Under the pieces are notes generated by a model. It made no database searches. It worked only from the letters and a program-made list of their open reading frames with translations, and was not told the DNA's origin. From the NCBI GenBank assembly GCA_017444545.1, contig JAFSWJ010000044.1:1-8567 (forward strand): a stretch of DNA of 8,567 nt, given 5' to 3'. The translations under genes and the position numbers were made by a program. The DNA comes from Lachnospiraceae bacterium (GTDB lineage Bacteria; Bacillota; Clostridia; Lachnospirales; Lachnospiraceae). Below are positions 6,255 to 8,567 of the stretch, piece after piece; the stretch's first letter is position 1, and every line of letters begins with the position of its first letter.

Positions 6255-6351
6255 GTGTGACAGAGGTGTGACAGAGGGACCTCTCCGCTCTGCTTCGGTC
6301 GGCGCTGAACAAACGTCCACTGGACGTTTAGCGCCCCCCTGTCACCTTTTT
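6255..6351. repeat. Structured intergenic repeat element acting as terminator
   Basis: This stretch of about 95 bases starts with an 11-base tandem duplication, GTGTGACAGAG, at 6255-6265 and 6266-6276. GTGACAGAGGG (6268-6278) can pair with CCCCCTGTCAC (6335-6345) with one mismatch, closing a long structure. Inside it GGCGCT (6301-6306) pairs with AGCGCC (6330-6335), and AAACGTCCA (6311-6319) pairs with TGGACGTTT (6321-6329). T5 follows at 6347-6351, so it can end transcription from tcdA. The ends resemble the hairpin at 2677-2707, which suggests one family of REP-like dispersed elements. No coding frame is seen. Confidence 0.7.
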
Positions 6352-6354
6352 GGG

Positions 6355-6360
6355 TATAAT
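6355..6360 (+). promoter_or_regulatory. Possible -10 box before fdhD
   Basis: TATAAT lies nine bases before the fdhD ATG, just after the repeat element. There is no recognisable -35 hexamer 16-18 bases upstream and no TG extension. If used, transcription would begin almost at the start codon and give a leaderless or near-leaderless message. It may equally be chance. Confidence 0.3.
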
Positions 6361-6368
6361 ATGCAGGT

Positions 6369-7070
6369 ATGAGTAATATTTTTGTTGAAATGCCCGCATC
6401 GGTCGTGCTTCCGGTGCAGGGAACAAAAGAATCTGCAGCGGTTGCATATGAGCATGAGATGACAGTGACAGTTGACGGGCAGCCTTCCATGCATTTTGTG
6501 TGCACGCCGCAGTATCCGGATGAACTGATCATGGGACGTATGTTTACGGACGGGATGATCGACGGCATCGACGATATAGCTGATATTACCATCAGCGGCA
6601 AAGGGCTTGAGGCAGCGGTTACGCTGAGAAAAAACCATGCCGGAAGGACAGACCGGAAGCGTGGAAACACCAATCCCGTCAAGTGGGAGCCTTCATGGTT
6701 TGAGGAGATCCTGAAGAGAATGGAGGAAGGGGAACCTGTATTTCTGGAAACCCATGCGGTCCATGCGTGTTACCTAGCAGGAAAAGATGAAGTGATATGC
6801 TGCAGGGAGGACATCGGCAGGCACAATGCCATGGACAAGGTTGTAGGATATGCCCTCAAAAACGGGATAAATCTTTCGGAATGCTTTCTTTTCACCACCG
6901 GCAGGATGCCGTCCGATATGGTGAAAAAGGCTGTCAATGCGGGGGTTTCGCTTCTGGCATCAAAGACCTTTCCCACACAGAGCGGTGTTGAGCTTGCAAA
7001 AAAGGAAAACCTTACGATGGTTACCGTCCGAAGAGACGGGACGTTTTTATTATGGACCGGGAAGGAATGA
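6369..7070 (+). CDS. fdhD: Formate dehydrogenase accessory protein FdhD, CxxC-less variant
   Basis: This 233-aa cytoplasmic protein belongs to the FdhD family, which passes sulfur from a cysteine desulfurase to the molybdenum or tungsten bis-MGD cofactor before insertion into formate dehydrogenase. The diagnostic C-terminal half is clear: REDIGRHNAMDKVVG (146-160), FLFTTGRMPSDMVKKA (173-188), and SKTFPTQSGVELA (198-210). THAVHACYLAG (128-138) stands where TGGxHxAxL is normal. The persulfide-carrying CxxC that family members place shortly before this segment is absent: residues 87-127 contain no cysteine. Remaining cysteines are C45, C134, C144, C145 and C172. It is shorter than E. coli FdhD (about 277 aa). 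The in-frame TAA at 6357-6359 makes 6369 the first possible ATG; its ribosome site is weak (GCAGG). No formate dehydrogenase gene is in the window. Confidence 0.88.
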   Translation: MSNIFVEMPASVVLPVQGTKESAAVAYEHEMTVTVDGQPSMHFVCTPQYPDELIMGRMFTDGMIDGIDDIADITISGKGLEAAVTLRKNHAGRTDRKRGNTNPVKWEPSWFEEILKRMEEGEPVFLETHAVHACYLAGKDEVICCREDIGRHNAMDKVVGYALKNGINLSECFLFTTGRMPSDMVKKAVNAGVSLLASKTFPTQSGVELAKKENLTMVTVRRDGTFLLWTGKE

Positions 7071-7909
7071 TGAAAGATACAGATGAGGCATGCAAGTCAA
7101 TAGAGCGGAGCATACACAAGACGTTCCACAACAGGCTCTGGACACCCTTCATACAGGCAGTGAAAAAGTATGAGCTGATACAGGAGGGAGACCGTGTCGC
7201 TGTGTGTATTTCAGGTGGCAAGGATTCCATGCTGATGGCAAAGCTTGTGCAGATGCTGCACCGGCATACTGATTATCCCTTTGATGTGGTCTATCTTGTG
7301 ATGGACCCGGGGTACAATGCAGTAAACAGGCAAAAGATCGAAAGTAATGCAAAGCTTCTGCATATACCGGTCACGATTTTTGAGACCCGGATCTTTGATA
7401 TAGCGGACAGTCAGAAAGGAAAGCCCTGTTACCTGTGTGCCAGGATGCGAAGAGGGAATCTCTATGCAAAGGCGAGAGAACTTGGGTGCAACAAGATCGC
7501 GCTTGGGCACCATCTGAATGATGTGATCGAAACCACGGTCATGGCCATGTTTTACAGCTCACAGCTTCAGGCCATGCTGCCGAAGCTGCACAGTACCAAT
7601 TTTGAAGGGATGGAGCTGATCCGGCCGCTGTACTGTATCAGGGAGGAGGATATCCTTGCATGGAGGGATCACAATGATCTGGAGTTTATCCGGTGCGCCT
7701 GCAGTTTTACGGAAAAGACCGCTGCGGATGAAGGCGATTCAAAGAGGCTGGAGATCAAGGAGCTGATCCGTGAGCTGAAAAAGAACAATCCGGAGATCGA
7801 ACAGAATATCTTTAACAGTATCCACGCTGTTGATCTGCGCACATTTCCGGGCTACAAGATCTCGGGAGAAAAGCATTCGTTTCTTGAGAGATTTGATGAA
7901 AAAGGATGA
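7070..7909 (+). CDS. ttcA: TtcA-type PP-loop ATPase, probable tRNA-cytidine(32) 2-sulfurtransferase
   Basis: This 279-aa N-type ATP pyrophosphatase of the TtcA/TilS group is expected to adenylate a tRNA cytidine and replace its oxygen with sulfur at position 32. The PP-loop SGGKDS is at 48-53, CYLCARMRRG (120-129) carries C120 and C123, GHHLNDVIETT (147-156) is the second nucleotide motif, and FIRCACSF supplies C209 and C211. Two cysteines in CxxC plus a third near residue 209 match the [4Fe-4S] ligands of E. coli TtcA. The stretch CARMRRGNLYAKARELGCNKIALGHH closely follows the E. coli pattern and separates it from TilS. I choose ATG 7070, overlapping the fdhD TGA by one base, with GGAAGG at 7060-7065; in-frame ATGs at 7052 and 7067 are possible. 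Tight coupling with fdhD and larE leaves open another thiolation target. Confidence 0.82.
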   Translation: MKDTDEACKSIERSIHKTFHNRLWTPFIQAVKKYELIQEGDRVAVCISGGKDSMLMAKLVQMLHRHTDYPFDVVYLVMDPGYNAVNRQKIESNAKLLHIPVTIFETRIFDIADSQKGKPCYLCARMRRGNLYAKARELGCNKIALGHHLNDVIETTVMAMFYSSQLQAMLPKLHSTNFEGMELIRPLYCIREEDILAWRDHNDLEFIRCACSFTEKTAADEGDSKRLEIKELIRELKKNNPEIEQNIFNSIHAVDLRTFPGYKISGEKHSFLERFDEKG

Positions 7910-7913
7910 TCGG

Positions 7914-8567
7914 ATGATAATAAAATCGGAGAAGATATCTGAGGAACTTCAGAAAAAACTGGAAAGGCTTGAGGAGTATCTTGTGGAGCTGGGTTCCCTT
8001 GCGGTCGGTTATTCAGGAGGGGTGGATTCTTCCTTCCTGCTTGCCGTGGCGCATAATGTGCTGGGTGAAAGGGTTATCGCGGCAACATCTGCGGATGCGT
8101 CCATACCTGAGCGTGAATTAAAGGAGGCGGAGGCTTTTTGCAGGGAAAGAGGGATACGGCAGATCATCTTCAAAACGGATCCCTTCAAAGAAAAAGAGTA
8201 TGCGAATAATGGTCCCGAACGCTGTTATTATTGCAAGCGCGGGATATTTGAAGAGATAAAAAGGTTAGCGGCTGAAAACGGGATCGATCATGCGGCGGAA
8301 GGCTCGAATATTGATGATCTGGGAGATTACAGGCCGGGACTGCAGGCAGTGGAGGAACTTTCGGTCAAAAGTCCGCTGCGCGAGGCGGGGCTTTGCAAGC
8401 AGGATATCAGGGAGCTTTCAAAGGCCATGGGACTGCCAACCTGGAGCAAGCCGTCCTATGCCTGCCTTGCATCAAGGTTCGTCTATGGCGAGGAGATCAC
8501 GGAGGAAAAGCTTCACATGATCGACAAAGCCGAGCAGCTTCTCATAGAACTGGGATTTTTTGAAGAA
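7914..8567 (+). CDS. larE: LarE, ATP-dependent sulfur transferase for nickel-pincer cofactor (5' part)
   Basis: The first 218 residues are visible and the gene runs off the right edge; family members are about 270 aa. LarE adenylates the carboxyl groups of pyridinium-3,5-biscarboxylic acid mononucleotide and replaces them with thiocarboxylates, making the nickel-pincer (NPN) cofactor of lactate racemase and relatives. The PP-loop SGGVDSS is at 34-40, ERCYYCKRGIF at 102-112, EGSNIDDLGDYRPG at 129-142, and SPLREAGLCKQDIRELSKAMGLPTW at 153-177. KPSYACLASRF at 179-189 has C184 at the position of the sacrificial cysteine known from L. plantarum. With C104 and C107 it forms the three-cysteine set of [4Fe-4S] LarE. 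AAAGGA at 7901-7906 is seven bases before ATG 7914, five bases after the previous stop. No larB or larC is visible. Confidence 0.93.
   Translation, partial: MIIKSEKISEELQKKLERLEEYLVELGSLAVGYSGGVDSSFLLAVAHNVLGERVIAATSADASIPERELKEAEAFCRERGIRQIIFKTDPFKEKEYANNGPERCYYCKRGIFEEIKRLAAENGIDHAAEGSNIDDLGDYRPGLQAVEELSVKSPLREAGLCKQDIRELSKAMGLPTWSKPSYACLASRFVYGEEITEEKLHMIDKAEQLLIELGFFEE

Noticed and set aside
6047..6682. 211-codon open frame on the - strand spanning the end of tcdA, the repeat and the start of fdhD
   Set aside because: It overlaps two recognised genes and a folded repeat, and its residues are not protein-like in any family I know.
8290..8520. 76-codon + strand frame near the right end
   Set aside because: It is out of frame inside larE, whose own frame is continuous with conserved motifs throughout.

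Overview
The window reads like a chromosomal stretch of an anaerobic low-GC Gram-positive bacterium of the Clostridia, most likely Lachnospiraceae. This is an inference from three things: strong AGGAGG-type ribosome binding sites, tightly overlapping genes, and the mixture of a B. subtilis-type fumarate reductase/succinate dehydrogenase, FdhD, a TtcA-like enzyme and LarE. No rRNA, tRNA, CRISPR array, insertion sequence or phage gene is visible. Gene content is mostly metabolic and cofactor-related.

Region 1 (1-2707, +) is the end of a respiratory operon in the order cytochrome b subunit, flavoprotein, iron-sulfur subunit (CAB order). The flavoprotein keeps the dicarboxylate-site residues but has Gln at the place of the histidine that normally binds FAD covalently. 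That points to a non-covalent flavin and to work mainly as a fumarate reductase. The operon ends in a perfect 14-bp hairpin that contains the stop codon of the last gene and also serves the convergent gene on the other strand.

Region 2 (2717-3640, -) is one gene for a CPBP-family intramembrane protease with its own extended -10 promoter.

Region 3 (3724-6251, +) is a four-gene operon: two short flavodoxin-fold proteins, a TetR-type regulator and tcdA (cyclic t6A tRNA modification). It starts at a consensus promoter whose -10 box lies inside a perfect 22-bp palindrome, the likely operator of the TetR protein. An intergenic repeat/terminator of about 95 bp (6255-6351) closes it and has ends like those of the hairpin at 2677-2707.

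Region 4 (6369-8567, +) is a second closely packed gene string: fdhD, a TtcA-type PP-loop tRNA thiolase and the first 218 codons of larE. All three belong to families that move sulfur: to the molybdenum or tungsten cofactor of formate dehydrogenase, to tRNA, and to the nickel-pincer cofactor. The FdhD here has no CxxC motif. The TtcA and LarE proteins both carry the three-cysteine arrangement expected of [4Fe-4S]-dependent thiolation enzymes. I see no wholly new system. The most unusual features are the altered FrdA and FdhD active sites, the sulfur-transfer gene group and the TetR-controlled flavoprotein/tcdA operon.
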